Part shown: positions 12,558-27,723 of the stretch, in pieces
How the letters are laid out: the number at the start of each line of letters is the position of its first letter
Position numbering within the stretch: the stretch's first letter is position 1
Assembly (NCBI GenBank): GCA_963513935.1
Contig: OY740774.1
Coordinates: 95,921,668 to 95,985,667 of the forward strand
Direction of reading: 5' to 3'
DNA: 64,000 bases
DNA from: Aphrophora alni
Lineage: Eukaryota; Arthropoda; Insecta; Hemiptera; Aphrophoridae
The notes under the pieces: model-generated
Database searches by the model: none
The model's input: the letters and a program-made list of their open reading frames with translations, nothing else
Told to the model about the DNA's origin: nothing
Translations under genes and position numbers: made by a program

Positions 12558-14776
12558 CATTATATTTTGCGATAATTTTTGTTCCAGGTTACTCGATTAT
12601 GTATAGAGAACAACGGCAACGACAGCGACGACAACAAGGACAAAGTCATCGTACAGAGGGGATGTCGAAGCTCATTTTTCCAAATTTCTCGAGTCCAAGA
12701 ATAGTTATCATCTATCAAAAAAACTGAGATTGAAATTTTATCGATTATCTAACTTACCACATACTTAGTATAATGGGTAAGTAACTATTTACATTCCATC
12801 AGAATTTTCTAACAAATTACTTACCTTAAATTTTTTACTGTTGTTACTTTAAGCAATACGAGTATTATTTAACAACAAACATATTAAAAAGCTACTGATT
12901 TAAGTAAGTTAACCTAAACTTGTTATTGTAAAACACAAGCGCTTGACTGCAAAGCATGGTTTGAATCAAAAGATCATTGTAGTTAATGACAACCGATGAC
13001 TGTAAGCTATGCCTGACTACTACAAACATAGAACAATACGCTATTCCTAACCTACGTATTGGAAATTTACGACCGACTAATAATAACACACCATCTTGGA
13101 CTGATTTAGTTACTGAAACATTCAACAAATTATTCCTCTGATCCACGAAAAGAAAAAGAAATCAGCTAAAAAGAAATTTAATTTTTCATTCATTATGTTG
13201 CTGAGTACTTTAAAATGCCATAATTTACATATTGTAAAGCTGTTGTAAATTGATATCACTGTGGATTGGTAAATAAATTTAAAAGAGCACAACATTATTT
13301 GTTTGAGATCAATATTTGAAGAGAAAAATAGTTTTCTTTCTTAAATTACAAACACAAACATGTTTTTATTTTTGTCTATGAGTGAAAGGATAACCGAGTT
13401 ATTGGAAAAAACATAAAACTAATAAATTCTTAGTTTATTTCTACAAACATCTCAAATAGATCTGGAAACAAAATATTTTTGGATTCTTATACTTATAATA
13501 AAAATTGTAAAATCCATTGCTCCTAGTTTCATAAATATATCAAATGTGACATTTAACTACTTCAAAATGTTCTCTATTAATTATTTCTTCATGCTAAATA
13601 TTTCGAAACATATATGAAAATATATCAATTATTAATAAACTAATTTCAAACATACATAAAGATTGAAATAACTTTTACGGGACAGAATATATATATTTAT
13701 TTAATCTGTTGTTTACAGGCAAACGTCTCAGTCATAATCGCCTTATAAAATAAAAAGAAAAGAACATAGAATAAAACACCCCAGTGACACGTTATTAGGG
13801 TAATATAGCAATAAGAATAAGAAAGTTTTACAATAAATGGTATAAAATATAACACATACACATACAAATGTATGAACGCTTAAGTTTCGACTGAGTTTAC
13901 ATAAACAAAAAAAAAGTTACAACTGTGATTGCTATCTAACAATACGATATTCTTATTATTTATAACTAACTCAACCCGTTCATATTATAATACAAATACG
14001 TATGTGAACAATATATATTTACTGAAAATAAGATTTGAGTGATTAAGGCAGAGAGATGGATCAAGAGATATTGTAAAAGATTTTAGGATATTTGCTTAGT
14101 TGTTATTGTATAACCCAACTACATTTAAAATATTAAAGTTGTAAAGCACATTTAACTTTATAGAATAGTTGTATATTTTATAAAATATCAAAAATCAAAT
14201 TAAATTTATTTGCAATCATTTAAATACAGAAAAATCTGTATTAATTAAAATCATTTGTTTGACTAAATATGAGAGACTTCTCAGAGTGAAAGAGTTCTTC
14301 TTTTATTTTGTGGAAACTCTTTTCTCTGTAGTACATAGAAGGGGAAGGAAAGGTTTCTCCTTTGTTAAAATTTAACGGGCACAGTGAAAAAAATTAATGT
14401 GAAGAATGATTGAACCAATTTACTTTTTGAAAGTATAATGTGTTTGTTTAAGTGTGGTCTTTTAATGATTGAAGTAAATGACAGCTTCATTATTATTGTA
14501 TACCAGATACGTCGTTAAATTTAATCTGTTATTTTTTAAGAACTATAATAATTGAAAACTTTTTGTATATTTGTATAGTAATTAATTTAACCGACATGCT
14601 CACCCACTTCCACCTTTGCTTTCAGAGATCTGGTAAAAAAAATTAATAGAACTTTAATTGTAAAATATATTAAATGAATTTTAAAGGTTAAAAAAAATAA
14701 TAATAATAAAAGGCAGTGGTCGTAGTTTCAAAATGTTTAGAATACCCATATATACGTATAATGTTATAGGAACCAT

Positions 14777-15520
14777 ATCTAAACAACCCATTAGCCAAAA
14801 ACATGCTGCATTTCATAGCATGGTACATAGGCTGTCAACTATACCATTATAACCAGAAGACTTCCTAACTGAATTGAATGTAAATAAAAAGATTACTTTT
14901 AATAATGTTTATAAATAAGAATTAATAAACAGCATTTTGGTTAAAAAAGAAAAGAAATGAGTTAATAGAATGATATTTTCACCAGATGTTAAAAACAATA
15001 ATAAATACTATGGATTACAATTTGTAGACAATATACGTTATAAGGTAGGACATTTAATTATTAATAAACATGATTATAAACAGATTTTTATTGTAATAGC
15101 AATTTGGTAAAGTATTAGTTAATAATAAAAATTAAATAGACTTATGTGAAAATAGTGGTGATTACATAATTAATTGCAGTGACTGGAATTGTGAATATAT
15201 ATATAGGCCAAACAGGTAGATCCATTAAAATCAGTTTAAAGGAACATATATAACACTAGAAGAATGGTAAAACATAGTCAAATGTTTTAATCAACTACTA
15301 GAATCAGGTCATTCTTTTAATCCCAAGGATAATGTTAAAGTCTTGCATATTGAACAGAAAAGTAAAAAAATAAAATAGTTTTTGAAATATTAGAAATAAA
15401 GTGATCTGTATACAATGACATGCTTCTAACCTAAATGAACAGGTACATAACCCATCCCCTTTGTTGAAACCCATTGTATTAAATCGACAAATCAGTTTAT
15501 TAAACTCCTAAGGTACACCA
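14777..15520 (+). pseudogene. Decayed Penelope-like element: RT C-terminus and GIY-YIG endonuclease
   Basis: Conceptual translation across frames gives several blocks typical of the Penelope-like polymerase. First comes the region after the reverse-transcriptase core (near 14,790, HAAFHSMVHRL). A GIY-YIG endonuclease block follows (near 15,205, IYIGQTGRSIK followed by LKEH), then LLESGHSFNPKDNVKVLHIE near 15,295. Last is a C-terminal LNEQVHNPSPLLKP near 15,435. These pieces lie in more than one frame and are separated by stops and frameshifts, so the gene is dead. In intact elements the endonuclease follows the reverse transcriptase and nicks target DNA. The 5' part of the polymerase is missing. 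Confidence 0.75.
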
Positions 15521-15865
15521 AGGTAGGCCCATTACATTTCTCTTCTCCCCCAGCCTCTTAACATTGATGTTGGTTTAAGTTGTTTTGTAATTTTAGTTCT
15601 TAGTTGTCTTAACTGCGAAACAACTGTTAAAAATATATTTGTGTTTTGTGGAATTTAGTAGTGTGTATATTTTGTTTAATAGATATGTATGTTTAATAAA
15701 TGACGTTGAAATTATTTTCTAAATAAAAAATTGAATACAATATAAAGGCTTTTTGCTAAGATCCTTCATACATTTGATTATTATTATCAATATTTTTTCG
15801 ACAACTTTTGATTCTAACCTATTACTGATAATAAAATGTACGGTTCCTAGATTGATTTTATTTTT

Positions 15866-16270
15866 ATGTTTCATAACCAAAAACTGCGCGATCTGTATTG
15901 GTTGATTGGACGAAAATCCCAATTGGCTTTTTATCACCAGAGGTTATTATATATCTCAATTATTAGACCTATTTGGACTTATGGTGCAGAATTATGGGGA
16001 TGTACGAAACCCTCAAATCAACTAATTATACTACGAATACAAAATCGTATTATTCGTACAATTACAAATGCAAGATGGTACCGAAGGAATGATAACCTTC
16101 ATTCTGAACTAAACCTAAAAAGTGTGTATGAGGTAATTCAAGACTGCGCTTCTCGCCATGAAAAGAGACTTCATCGACATGTGAACGTGGAAGCTATCCA
16201 ACTTTTTGAAGTGGAATATGACAAAAGACGACTTAAGCGTCATAAACCGCAGGACTTAGTTAATATCTAG
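15866..16270 (+). pseudogene. 5'-truncated Jockey-like non-LTR retrotransposon, ORF2 C-terminus
   Basis: An open frame of 134 codons matches the extreme C-terminus of Jockey-clade ORF2, downstream of the reverse transcriptase. Recognisable blocks are YWLIGRKSQL near the start, IIRPIWTYGAELWG at about residues 32-45, then ARWYRRN and a final RRLKRHKPQDL. The homology seems to begin at about codon 7, so the first ATG is probably host sequence at the truncation point. Endonuclease and polymerase domains are absent, as expected for a dead-on-arrival copy from incomplete target-primed reverse transcription. A short 3' region follows and ends in an A-run near 16,336-16,343. It may or may not belong to the same family as the Jockey element at 48.8 kb. 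Confidence 0.85.
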
Positions 16271-16343
16271 GTTTAATACATGTTATTTTATGTTATATGT
16301 ATTACTTATTTAATCTATGGATTATGAGTGTAATAAAAAAAAA
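16271..16343 (+). other. 3' untranslated region and A-tail of truncated Jockey copy
   Basis: Short AT-rich tail after the ORF2 stop. It ends with TGTAATAAAAAAAAA, which looks like a terminal A-rich or TAA-repeat tail of a non-LTR element. Confidence 0.5.
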
Positions 16344-19300
16344 CAGTTTTATAATGCTACTAACCTGTGAAATTCAAAATGTCAATGTAGCAATAGTAAA
16401 CATAAAATAAGGTAAATAAGAAATACATTTATACGAAGAAGAGTAAGTGTATTTGAGAGAAGGACAGGAATTGAAAGAGGGAGAGAGTTATTACACGGTT
16501 ATTGAACGGTCTACTGGAAGTAGCAACAGCTGGCATCCTTCTCTTAAACAATCCATCGCTTCAAAGTTAATTGCCAATAAAACACAGTTTATTGATATGT
16601 CAACTCCATGCTACCTATTTATCTCTCTTTATAATTGCTTTTACTGCGATTTCGTTTCTGCCTCATATAACCACCGTCTGCTCTGATTGCAATCAATTTT
16701 TAAGCTTGTTATATATAGTACAGTTTAAATTTTTAGTAAAGTATATCTTACTATTTTCTAATTTCATTTTTGAAAAAGAAACTATAGTCGCTATTTAATT
16801 GTATTACTATAATATGTTATTATCTTCTGTTAAGTAATGTTTGTTGTAGTTGCTATAAAACTAGTGGGCGAAATAGAAGTCTAAACGCAACAACAATAGC
16901 TTAGAAATTGTTTATATTGTAAAAGGAATAAATTTAAATTCAAATTTAAATAGATAATAGATAGAATAAATAATAAATAGATAGAAATTTTATAGATCTT
17001 ATTACTTCTATAAATGTATCCAGTTAAAAATCATTGATCATATTGTTTAAAAAGAAGAAAATAATTATACATGTTCACGTGAATATTGTCATTACAATAT
17101 CAATATATTTAAGTATTTCCCATAAATGAAATATCATCAAAAACTACATCAAGGTAAATCTGTAAATTCTACCTAAAAAACAGTTATATGTAGTCATTTA
17201 AAAAAAAGTAAAAAGAATTTAAATGTCGATGGCCTCTTCATTCTCTTAGTCAACACCTGTTAATATCCTAGAGCTATAATATAAATAGTATTATATCATT
17301 ATCTAAATTTATGATTTTCTCTTCAATATGTATTGTTTGGAGTGATTATCTGATCAACAAAATAACAGATTCTTTAAATAACAGAAAATAGTAATAAAGA
17401 TAGGAGCTAGATTTGCTCGTAGCGAACATTTTTGGAATGTCTTTCGGATTTAGATATTCCGGCACTTCAGTCTTGCGATTAAGACAAACCAGACTGAGCA
17501 AATGTAGAAGGTTTCCATGCCAATTGGGGTGTTATTTTATAAAGATCTCAAAATTTATTAAAATAATTAAAACAATAATTCAGTAATACTTCTTTTGTCG
17601 TCTAAGTATTTTTACGACCTGCGGGAGTTTCTTGACAATCGACAGTTTTAAATTTCTCTTAATTGTAACATCACTACTGAGAGTTCCAGAAGGTAAAATT
17701 TAATATTGTTAATTTACGTTTACTTTTTTGTGATTACTGTTTGTTTTAACTATATCTATGCGCCTGTATTTGTCTAATGTGATTTTATTATAATAATTAA
17801 TTGTTAATTACATATAAAGGAAGCTGTTTGAATATTAATGTTACCATTTTATTGTGAGTCGATAGCTTTAATGTATATATCGTCAATCGTTTCAATAAAA
17901 TTATATTGGTAATAATAATAAAATACACCTTAAAATATTGAATTTGCCTGTTTCATTGTAGATAAGAAAAAAATCCATGATGCATAGAAACTTTTACAAA
18001 TAGTTGTAAGAGACTTACTTAAAAATAACAGTTTAAGTAGTTAAAAACGTTTTTGCTTTGTAGTTGACTTTATTAACATCAATTGTTTAAAACTTTTGTT
18101 TTTATTAGAAATTCAACAACGTTTTCGTATGTCAAACATTATAAGACGGGATTTTAATTCTTTTTTTCAATTCTACCTCAGATTACTCAAAAACTATTCC
18201 ACGTATAGTACTACAAAGTTATCTTCGTGCGTCTCGCTCAGGTTGGAGAAATGAGGGGCCTGTAGTGGGGGTAAATAGTTTGCTAGTAGATACGTCTAGA
18301 TACGTGAACGAGAATTTGTCTTCTTAAACCTAATACAGTATAGAGTAAAAATTGAACTACATTAATATTGTTATTTACAATAAAAGCTGTTAATGCATTT
18401 ATTTACTCGTGGCCAAATTATCGGTTAAATCGGGTTTATTTCAGAGAGATACGAAGGCAGTCTCACAACAGACTCCTTTTCTACATTTCGAGTAATTATC
18501 CTTTGAGTTTTACGTAACACATAAACCTAAAGCTAAGTTCCACCTTCAACTCCTTACCGGTCAATCACCCAGATGCACGTATTGACTAATGTAATTTACA
18601 TGGATTTGTAAGGGTTAATTCGCTTGGCACTAATGGACTACGTAATACAATAAACAAACATACTGAAATAACACGTGAGTTGAGTTAATATACAAAATAA
18701 ACCATACCACCCAGAAAAATAAATTTTAGAATAATTTTATAATTTCAAGAAATTTCTCTTAAATCGATGGGGAATTATTTCATGAAAAAGTACACAAATA
18801 TATTATAATAAACATACTAGATTTATTATACTTTTAGTTCTTGTTTTTATGGTTCGTAGAATACCAGTTTTTGATATTATAAATTTTGTTTTTCTAATTT
18901 TAATAAATATATGAGGAAACGTAATCAATAACAAATTAAAATTGAGTGTGATATTAATTTCGTCTTTTTGTTACTCCAAAATAAACTTTATTGTGAAATT
19001 AAAAATTAATACATGATTTTTTTAAGATAAGCGTGTTTATTATTATTGTATTTTTTTCCGTGTTTATTAGGATAACCTTCATTAATTTAGTCATTTTTAA
19101 AAAAAAGTGATTATGGAGTATATAATACATAAAACTAAAATTCTTTTAAATTATGGTAATCCTCAAATATTATTTGGGTCTTTTGCTTTCATAAAATGTT
19201 AAACAATGTATTCAACATGTTAGACAATATTCGGTAAAATATTATAACAGAAATCATAAAAGACCCATATTAAAGTAAATATTCATCAAAAGGACTCCTG

Positions 19301-20037
19301 TTATATACTAATCAATATGTGTGTCATTTCAAATATTTAAGAGCAACACCTTTGGAAATTTGCACCCTTAAAGCCAAACTGACTGATAAACATTTCAAAT
19401 ATACCATTAAAATAACTAACCAATTTAAAACAATGTTTCTTAAAACATTCGCCAGATATAATGTACATGAATAATTAACTAAATATATTTTACGAGAATG
19501 GTTGTAAACATAACATGTTGTTAAGAATAGTCAAATAGCATTGATAAAAATGGATATTTAGTTGGGTTTATACTTTTATCATAACTAGGGTAATCATAAC
19601 TATCTTAATTTTAATATAACAGCAGATATTTTTTGTTGAAACTCTATATTCATGGATAAATAAAGAATGTTGCCCGATGATCATCATGTTGCCTTTTCAT
19701 AAATGATCTTGCCCGATGACGCCACAAGGCCAAACAATTGTAGCTCATTTGTATTATTAAAATATTTTGACATTTTAAGTTTTAATTATTTATTTTATCC
19801 TTGACTATCTTAAGTTTTATATGCACATTATATTTCGTATTATGTTAAACAAATATGATTTTTTTTTAAAATAATTTAATTGATTAAGATGTAAACCTGT
19901 AACACTGTAAGAAGTATGTGGTATCAATAATAAATAAATATATCTATCTGCTAAAATTCGTCGTAAATAAGATTATGCGCCTGTTATTAACCAAAATTAT
20001 TAAATAAAACAATATTCACTTCCATAATTTTACAAAT

Positions 20038-20040
<3 letters not shown>

Positions 20041-20110
<70 letters not shown>
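20041..20110. repeat. (AT)n microsatellite, about 70 bases
   Basis: An uninterrupted alternating run. Confidence 0.95.
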
Positions 20111-20111
<1 letters not shown>

Positions 20112-23100
20112 CTTGTAATAAATAACACACGATATTCCTATTGTATATATCTGTATTGAAGAGAACAAATTAAAGGGTGTTTGATTACTTATTTTTCAAA
20201 AGTGAGTTACAATTTTAAATGCATACTTTTGTTTAATTTACATTGATATTTTTACATACAATTAAATTCTAGTGTATTTTATTAAATGTTATTCAATAAA
20301 GGTAAAGTAAATGCAAAATTGTCTACACCCTAATAGTTTCAGTGGTTAAAGTAACCTACATTTTCTCGTAGAGAAGCAGGAGTTAGCCTTCTAAAGTATA
20401 ATTTAAAATCCTTTTGTTTAGGTATAAAGTTGTAGCCAACATCCTAAAGTTCTAGCTTACAAAGTTAAGGTAACCTTCATTTTTTCGTGGAGTTAAATCA
20501 GCCTAAAAAATGTCCCTAACGTCTTTATCTTTTAACTCAAAGTTCCTGTAATTTATAATATATAGTGTTCATTAGTAATACATTAGTATTCAGCCTGCAG
20601 TAATTTTTTTTTTTTGCATCATGGTCATTTATTTTAAATGGTTACTTTGGTAATCATATAACAAAGTACTTATATACTTATATATTTTACATATATAACA
20701 AATATGTTAGTGAAAATTAATTTCTTTTAACAACTAAAACATTGTCTTTTATTTTTTATGGAAATAATATTATGAAAAAAATTTAATGTTTCTTCATAGA
20801 CCTAATACATCTCTAGACAAATACATATATAGGATTAACTGAACATGGTTTTCCCGTAAAATCTAATATTTGACATAATATTTAATAGTACGATTTAAGT
20901 TTATAATGTTACCATGACATCTTACAATATTCATTTAGAAATGAACGATTTACTAAAGCATTCATTTCAAAGATTAACATTGTCTTTGCGAAGTTTACTA
21001 GCACGGTGATAACATCTGCAATCAAAGTTTCTGGTAAACGGAATCCTTAAACTTCAACTGTTGTAATTATAACACTTTAACTTTAAGTACATATATTACT
21101 TACTTCAGGTACTGATTAAAACTTTACTAATCCAAACCGAACAACGTAAAGAAGTATAATTGTTTCCCCAAATGTCTCCATGATATACAATATAAGATAC
21201 TATCATTAAGTAAATTTTAACCAATTTTACATTATGAGTACATGTCCAATGTACACTGCTGCGGAATTATTAAAATTAATTCTAGTGTTAGTTTTATGTT
21301 TCATGTATTTTGTTTATTATAGGGATTTAATATATTAACTTTATTAAATATTGTGATAGGTTTTAATCCATCTTATTTCAAATTGATTATTGATTTAAAT
21401 ACAAGACAATTTTATTTATGGTAGTTTTGATTAGTGCCAAGAGAAATTTATATTATTTTATTATTTATGAAAATTAATATATCCTTAATTGAATGTTTAA
21501 ATAATTTGCAGTAACGTCAAAAAAAGCTATTGATAATATTTAATTTCTGGTTATTGTAATCAGGTCTCCGTGTTTAAATTAAATTTATTTGAAAATATAT
21601 TTTTTAACTCAAATCTTTTTTTAAATAGATGACATTAATTATTGTTGAATCTGTTTTTATTAAAATCCGAACTATATGTATATTACCTATAATTTATTGT
21701 AATTCATCGTTTCGTTGTTTTAAATTAGAGAACCTCCTGAAACTGTGTTACTGAAATTATATAAAAACTTTTTTTTCAAATCGTGACGTAATAAAACAAG
21801 ATATTTTGGAGATTTGTTTTTGTTACGACGTGAATGAGAAAAGAGATTGCAATGATAATATTTTACTTTTAACGTCATATATTTATTTACCTATCACCAT
21901 TATTGTGTGGCAGTTTAAGAAGCACGTTCCCTCTTATTGATGGGGAGTATTGTAACCAATTATTGAGTATATAGCTTATAAACTATAAGAAGAATCACTA
22001 GTTGGCCTCTAAAGATATATTTCTGTTAATAATTACAATTGTACATTGGAATTGACTAACTAATACGAATGCATTTTTAAACCAGTGTAATCACTTATTA
22101 GGAACTATTTTTAACTTGTCCCAAGCTACAGATGATTATCAATCTTTTCTAATTTGAAATTCACATTTGTATTTACAATATATCTTTCAAATTTTATTAA
22201 ACACAAAAAGGCGTAGCGTCTCAATTTAGCCATTCGTTATTTTAGTGTTTATATGGTTGCATTATCTAAAAACGTGCAAACATAATTGAGCAATTTTACA
22301 ATTAGGTAATGGTAATATATAATATGTAAAGCTACCTAGTAACCAAGATTTAAATATCGATCATGTAATATACTTGATCATGTATAATATGACCATTGGT
22401 AACAATGTTTATTTGTTTACAACATGAATTTATTAATATTTAATATAATTTTATGTAGTAAAGTATATCCTAATTGTTAGTATAAGTAAAAACTGTATAC
22501 AAAAAACATCATTAAAAATATTTACACGTAAAAAGAAAAGAAATATGCAAAAAAAGTGTGAATAAATAAGATGCAATGAAATATCAAAACCAAACTATAA
22601 TTGATTTCCCCTTAAACGCATTCATTGAACGTTTTAATGTGAATCTACACTAAAATAAAGCACATAATACATAAGTTTAATATAGAAATCACAAACTGAT
22701 TTTGTTATAACCGTATTATAATATATTTCAGTTGCGGTTGAGAATGAATACAGCAAAACAAAAAATGTAAATTCTAATTAACTTTCTTACTTTTCACTGG
22801 ACATTCTGAGATAGATGAATAAATTGAGTACTTTTTCTTGTCTCCATCGCTTTATAATTAGTTTCTTGCCGTACTTTATTCAATGCAGGCATGTGTATTG
22901 TGGTTTTACGATCACATTTGAATTTAATTTTCGATTTGACTGTTCCGGACCGTAAGGGGAACAAACCTGCTTGTTAGGGAAAAATTAAGGCATTTAGATC
23001 TGAAGATGGTTATTTGATTTATCGAACCCGGTAATCTAGTTGGATATTCAATAGATTGTTTTACAGTTACATTAAACACGGTAATTTACCAATTTATGTT

Positions 23101-23724
23101 ATTAGCGACGTTTCAATATATTAATTTTCTATCTTTATTTCTAGAGTTTTACTATTTCATAAAGTTAATAAATGATAATTGATAATGATATTTATTGCTC
23201 TTTATCTTTACACATACAAGTATATACACAACCTTACATATTAGGGAAACAATAATAACATCCCTAGGTTAAAACCTGTTTGGGATGTATATAAAAAAAG
23301 GAAAGCTCTTAAACATAACAACTTAAAATACACTCGGAATGAAAGAAAAACCCGGCAACCAACCGCACTCCTCCGAATCTAACACACTACATCAGTCTTA
23401 GCGTGAAGTTACAATAATGGCTTCCAAATTAAATACAAATATAAACTTACTAATAAATAGCTAATAATTACAGAAAAAATCTTTCATAATGTGCTTTACT
23501 CATCGTGGCCTGCGTTGGTGTTATGATCCTGACTCTTTGTTAAATTACTTTTAATACTCAAGTTTGCAGTTAATAAAAGTGGCTAAAATTAAAGTAACTT
23601 ATTTCAACATAATTAATTACGTTTATATAAAACAAATTTAAAGGTAAACATTGAAATATCATGCTTAATTGAAAATTGAAGTATTTTGAGAAATAAATGT
23701 TCTTTAAACTGAATAAAAAACAAC

Positions 23725-23840
23725 ACCCTCAGGAAGAGAACGGCATCCCATTTCTTCGACAGTCGAAAGACATAATTGAATCTTTCTTTCAATCAGAAAT
23801 ATTGAACAACTTTTATTTATTCAATTCTAAATTCAATTTT
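23725..23840 (+). repeat. Dispersed repeat family B, copy 1
   Basis: Shares a recurring order of words with about 38,385-38,500: CCTCAGGAAG / CCTGAAGGAAG, then a block around GACAGTCG / ACTGTCGG, then ATAATTGAAT, then CAATCAGAAATATT / CAATCAGAGATATT. The copies look roughly three-quarters identical by eye. No coding capacity is visible. Confidence 0.5.
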
Positions 23841-24292
23841 AAATCTTCGTAACAAATTAAAAGTATGAACGAGAAAGAAACATAAACAGAGCTTTTACAA
23901 ATATAGAATGTAACTAATTTTAATAAGAAAATACAATTTAAAGTATAATTTTAAGTTTTAATTTTTAAAACCATTCAACTATCGCTAGAACTTTTAGTTC
24001 ATTCATTTCTCCGTTGAACTAAAGTAACCCTGTTCCATAAATTTATATCAACTGTTAAAACCGACAAAAGGAAATTAAATTTTACGAACGAAGTTAAGTG
24101 GTAGAATAAAATATTCTCTCTTCCCCTTTGATGCTTTGTCGTTGACGACGATTAATTATAAATATAAGGTATTTTTATTTTAAATGATAAAAATAGATAA
24201 AGAGTATCCTTTTCAATTTGTATAAAAAGTACCTCTCTGATAAATCTATATTATTCTAAACAATACCATACACTGAAAATTACTCAGCGCCA

Positions 24293-24322
24293 TTATCGAT
24301 AGTGATCAGTGACTATCGATAA
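24293..24322. promoter_or_regulatory. Paired TATCGATA (DRE-like) palindromes
   Basis: TTATCGATAGT and its exact reverse complement are separated by 8 bases. Each arm contains the full 8-base DRE word TATCGATA, the known binding site of the insect factors DREF and BEAF. No gene starts nearby, so function is unproven. It sits just before a 105-base AT microsatellite. Confidence 0.3.
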
Positions 24323-24332
24323 GAAATAAGTA

Positions 24333-24447
<115 letters not shown>

Positions 24448-25250
24448 GAAAATATAAGTCAAAGATCTCTAATAAAAGTAATATTTAAAACATAAAGGAA
24501 AATCGTTTACCATATGTAAACAAAAAAAAGTCTAATTTAAAAGTTTAAAACAGAGATCTGATGATGTGTGCCCCATTTGCTTTTAACAAAGAGAATAACA
24601 ATACATATACTGTATCTGAATTTATCTCTTATCACAATTCAATTATAACTAAATTTCAAGTTGGACATTGAAGATACTTTTGCAGCAATGAAAAAGCTAT
24701 CCGACAATTTGTTGTTCTTAATTTTTCAATCAAACTACCATTATTTATTCGTACATATTGAAATGTAGAAAACATTATGTTCAAAGACAATAGATTTTCA
24801 TGCCTGTCAAATTTAATATCCGACAAATACTTTTTTAATCTCCTTAAAACTTTTCTCCGATTAAAATGTCAATGTTAAAAGGTCATGCATTTTAAATTTG
24901 TTTGTCGATGTTACCTCTAAGAATAAAATGTGTAACTTTTTTTTTTTTTTATATTGTAAAAATATTCTAAAAATTTCAAAATATAAATATTGTCAGACGT
25001 GTTCAATATTTATCACGTATTTTATTAAAATTCATAATTATTATTTGTAGTATTAATTTTAAAATTTAAATTAATTAAAAAATTTAAATATTTCTCCTCC
25101 GTTTGTCCTTTTTAAACTAATTATTGTTTTTTTAAAGGTCATATCATCATCTAATACATTAATTTAATGGTTATTGCAAAAAAGTTTTGTTGTATTCGGA
25201 AAGATATTCAAACATACTGATATTAAAAGCTACTCAGAAATGTGTTGTTT

Positions 25251-25385
25251 TTTGGTTCAGTGAAGCGAACCCATTAGCAATCATAACACTAAGTGTGGGT
25301 TATTGTTACAAGACGTTGAGTAATTGCCATGACTGTGAGTGTTGAACAAAACCTGTTTTACAACTTAGAAAGCTCAGGTTTTTAC
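25251..25385 (+). repeat. Dispersed repeat family A, copy 2
   Basis: Contains AATCATAACACTAAGTG, ACGTTGAGTAATTGCC and GTTGAACAAAACCTG in the same order as copy 3 at 37.43-37.57 kb, and corresponds to the central and right part of copy 1. Confidence 0.65.
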
Positions 25386-27390
25386 ATTGTTACATAATGT
25401 AACCGTCTACTTTATATTATGAAGAAAAGTTAAATGGCGAATAAAAAATATTATTACTTATAATAGCAATTATTTGAAAGTGTATATATTTTAAATTGTT
25501 CTAAATGCCATAATTTATATAAGACATAATTGCAAAGAATTTCATCCCTTTGCATAGCATGAGAAATAGTATCGTATCTCATGGACGCTATGAACGCTAT
25601 CCTAGACCTACCTAACATCTAGCAGTGGAAACTGAAAAAAAAAAAATGCCTACCTATGGTAAAAATTGGTCGAGGGGACAGTTGTGATAAAAATTATGAG
25701 GAAACCCGTCATCGCCTACTAATAGTTTGGCCAGAAGCTATTAAAATAGCAAGACAAGTAATTATAAATTGAAGTTCTATTTTCTTTAAACACGTTTTAA
25801 ATGGTGCAGTTTATTGTGGATATTTTACTGGAAAGGATTTTGTAACTGAGAATCTCAAGAATAGTAAAACTGGGATACAATAGATCTATAAATTTTGGTA
25901 TATATCTACACCCCTATCTACAAAACAATACAATACATTGTCTTAATAAATACTTCTTTATGCCTTACTTAATTTCATAAAGATAAGATAAATAAATTAA
26001 ATGAGGTACAGTCCACTCCGTGGAAGGCATAACCTAATCTTCATAAAACCAAATGAGAGACATATTTCAAAGAATATTGTAAGACTTTGAGTAATTGTTT
26101 CAAATCTAAGAGAACATTAATGGTTTATTGGTGTGATAATTTTTTTGAAGTAAATAACTATATACTTGAATATTACTAGAACTCATAATATGTATTTTAA
26201 AACTTATCATGATGTTATATTTATTAACCTACTATAGAATTTGAAGTTGTAAGCAAGAAAAACAAACTATTAACAAATTGACATAATTATTACTGTTATA
26301 CTGTTCGATGATAACGATCTATATTACAACTTTGAAAAGCAATTTATAAATAAATTGATAAAACCTGTTTTAAATATGCATGCAATTTTGTTTTTGTAAA
26401 ATATAGCAATAATAAATTCTATTTGTTTATTGAATGAGAATAAAAACTCATTAAGGAAAACTAAAAAAATATGTTATTTGAAAGAACCATATTAACTCTG
26501 TAATTCATTATGCTAATTCTAAACGTGTAAAAAATGTTTTATGACTACTAAAGCCATAGTTCTGTTTCGTTTTTAAATGATGAGAAAATGATAATGGAAG
26601 TGAAAGATGTACATTAGCGAAATTTATTAAAAAATATGCACGTTTACATATTTATGTAGAATGATGTTAAAAAAATTTATATTCATACATTTTTAGATCA
26701 TCGTATTATATTATTATATAACGCATGTAACAATCGGATTTTTAGAAATGCGATAATTTAAAATTCTACAATGTTATAATTTATTTTTCACGACCAATGT
26801 AAGTTCGAATTGCATGTTAGATTGTTGGCTTACCCTGCATGTCCTGTAAAGTTTAGTACAAACGTCGTTTTGTTACAGACTGTAACTTAAAGAAGTAATT
26901 TTAATTCAAACTTTGTTTAAGTAAATTAGACAAATGTAATTATAATCAGTGATAAGATAAGTAAAAAAAAAAAAATCAATTTATATTTGAATATAATAAT
27001 TCCAAAAATTACAACTCTAAATTATGACAGTTTTATAAAACATATATGGAATGAAAGTTATATTGTGTGTGTAGAATGTAGTTTATAATGCAACAGATAA
27101 GAAATAAACCCTAAACTTTTTAAAAGTGCTGATTAGGTGGTAATTAGGTCCCAAGTTATGTGAACAATTATAATTTAGGAATGTTGTTTAAATGATTCAT
27201 TCAAAAATAAGCTAAGGTACATCGGTTTAAAGCCAATACTACTCTCCATTTATTCGTAATCTTGTTGGGGTTATTTCATACGACTAAACTAAAGGTTAAG
27301 GTAAACATTCAATCAGGTAGCTCACTAATTGCTTAAGTAAAGATAATTAATTGTGAGATTTGATTAACAAGAGCTCTAATTACTTAATTA

Positions 27391-27723
<333 letters not shown>

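Larger units (their letters stand above)
278..14776. other. AT-rich gene-free stretch
   Basis: I see no host coding region that can be supported here. The few short open frames have no recognisable domain and no codon bias. The stretch holds the dispersed repeats, inverted repeats and AT microsatellites listed separately, and one small exon-like island at about 12,588-12,727. It could be intergenic DNA or a very long intron. Confidence 0.6.

Noticed and set aside
12892..13146. Minus-strand open frame of 84 codons
   Set aside because: No domain, no codon bias and no promoter or splice context. It is the length expected by chance in this much sequence.
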